Shown piece after piece: positions 41,622 to 42,115 of a stretch of DNA of 42,115 bases. The notes beneath the pieces are model-generated. The model saw only the letters and a list, made by a program, of their open reading frames with translations, searched no databases and was not told the DNA's origin. Both the position numbers and the translations under genes were made by a program. The number at the start of each line of letters is the position of its first letter. Position 1 is the first letter of the stretch. The stretch is from Blastopirellula sp. (GTDB lineage: Bacteria; Planctomycetota; Planctomycetia; Pirellulales; Pirellulaceae), in the NCBI GenBank assembly GCA_002733575.1, contig NVWB01000018.1:1-42115 (forward strand). The letters run 5' to 3'.

Positions 41622-42115
41622 ATGATAAGCGATGAAGAACGACAAGCGTTAATTGCAAAGATTGAACAATCGCCCACCTATAAAATGGCCGAGCTCGATA
41701 CTGATTTACTGCAAATGGAAGAACTGCGTGGGGTTCGCATGGAACTCGAGTACCGCAAGCCGGAAATGGTCTTCAAAAAATTGAACATTCATTCCACCGT
41801 TATCGTGTTCGGTGGCACGCGCGTGATCGAAAAAGAACATGCGGAAAATCTGTTGCAAGAAGCGGAGTTGGCTCTGAAAGAAAATCCGCAAGATGCCGAT
41901 AACCTCCGGGCGGTCGAAATTGCTCAAGGGAAACTCTCGAAGTCACACTATTATGCAGAGGCCCGCGAGTTTGGGCGACTGGTTACCAGCAGTTGCCAGA
42001 CCGATGGCGAGTGTGATTATGTGATCACCACCGGAGGTGGACCCGGTGTGATGGAAGCCGCCAATCGCGGTGCGTTCGATGCAGGCGGGCCTTCGATAGG
42101 CTTGAACATCACACT
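41622..42115 (+). CDS. LOG-family protein, 3' end missing
   Basis: The first 164 residues are in the window (MISDEERQALIAKIEQSPTY). After an N-terminal helical extension of about 60 residues come HSTVIVFGGTRV (Rossmann strand 1 and loop) and CDYVITTGGGPGVMEAANRGA, the GGGPGxMEA nucleotide-binding motif of the LOG/TIGR00730 family. The PGGxGTxxE catalytic motif would lie past the right edge. Known members are cytokinin-type nucleoside-5'-monophosphate phosphoribohydrolases. The extended N-terminus marks the larger bacterial subgroup. Co-transcribed with the beta-CASP gene. Confidence 0.85.
   Translation, partial: MISDEERQALIAKIEQSPTYKMAELDTDLLQMEELRGVRMELEYRKPEMVFKKLNIHSTVIVFGGTRVIEKEHAENLLQEAELALKENPQDADNLRAVEIAQGKLSKSHYYAEAREFGRLVTSSCQTDGECDYVITTGGGPGVMEAANRGAFDAGGPSIGLNIT

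Overview
The window looks like part of a planctomycete chromosome, most likely a Pirellulaceae-type marine lineage. The evidence is three secreted sulfatases with formylglycine motifs, a giant cadherin-like repeat protein ending in Ca-binding nonapeptides, a PEP-CTERM protein with the planctomycete-style tail, and tyrosine recombinases of the types common in that phylum. The call rests on gene content read by eye; no database search was possible.

Layout. 1-5.8 kb: the 3' end of a giant surface/adhesion gene and a phosphotransferase-ankyrin fusion. 5.8-10.6 kb: a decayed accessory patch with a tRNA 3'-end fragment, an XRE regulator, one intact tyrosine integrase and one integrase split by a -1 frameshift at an A7 run. 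10.6-14.9 kb: ordinary genome with an SDR oxidoreductase and two exported sulfatases. 15.2-35.65 kb: a 20-kb accessory island bracketed by tRNA-Cys and tRNA-Lys. 36-42.1 kb: ordinary genome again, with a three-domain sulfatase fusion, a MITE-like inverted repeat, a CelD-type acetyltransferase, a beta-CASP metallo-beta-lactamase protein and the start of a LOG-family gene.

The island is a mosaic. Its left part (16.2-23 kb) has a tRNA-Arg-like fragment, GTTGCA direct repeats, an integrase, a winged-helix replication-type protein, a DnaC/IstB-like ATPase, four iteron-like repeats followed by AT-rich 12-mers and a hairpin, an HTH protein resembling a small terminase, and a PD-(D/E)XK nuclease. This order resembles a phage satellite or an integrated plasmid with a passenger defence gene. 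Next come a gene of unknown function and a minimal SRAP (YedK/HMCES) protein.

The centre (24.07-28.38 kb) is a run of small unrelated genes separated by five copies of one intergenic repeat. The copies contain an imperfect hairpin and most end in GTTATGY- or GTTAGGC-like cores. I read this as a possible integron-cassette cluster without an integrase (CALIN-like). A remnant of a second SRAP gene lies on its right flank.

The right part (28.5-35.65 kb) has a decayed lipoprotein gene, a PEP-CTERM gene, a tRNA-like degenerate sequence, a catalytic-domain-only tyrosine recombinase, a leftward operon of six small unknown genes with overlapping or closely spaced starts, and a divergently transcribed integrase that ends two bases from the 3' end of tRNA-Lys, the usual position for a tRNA-targeting element.
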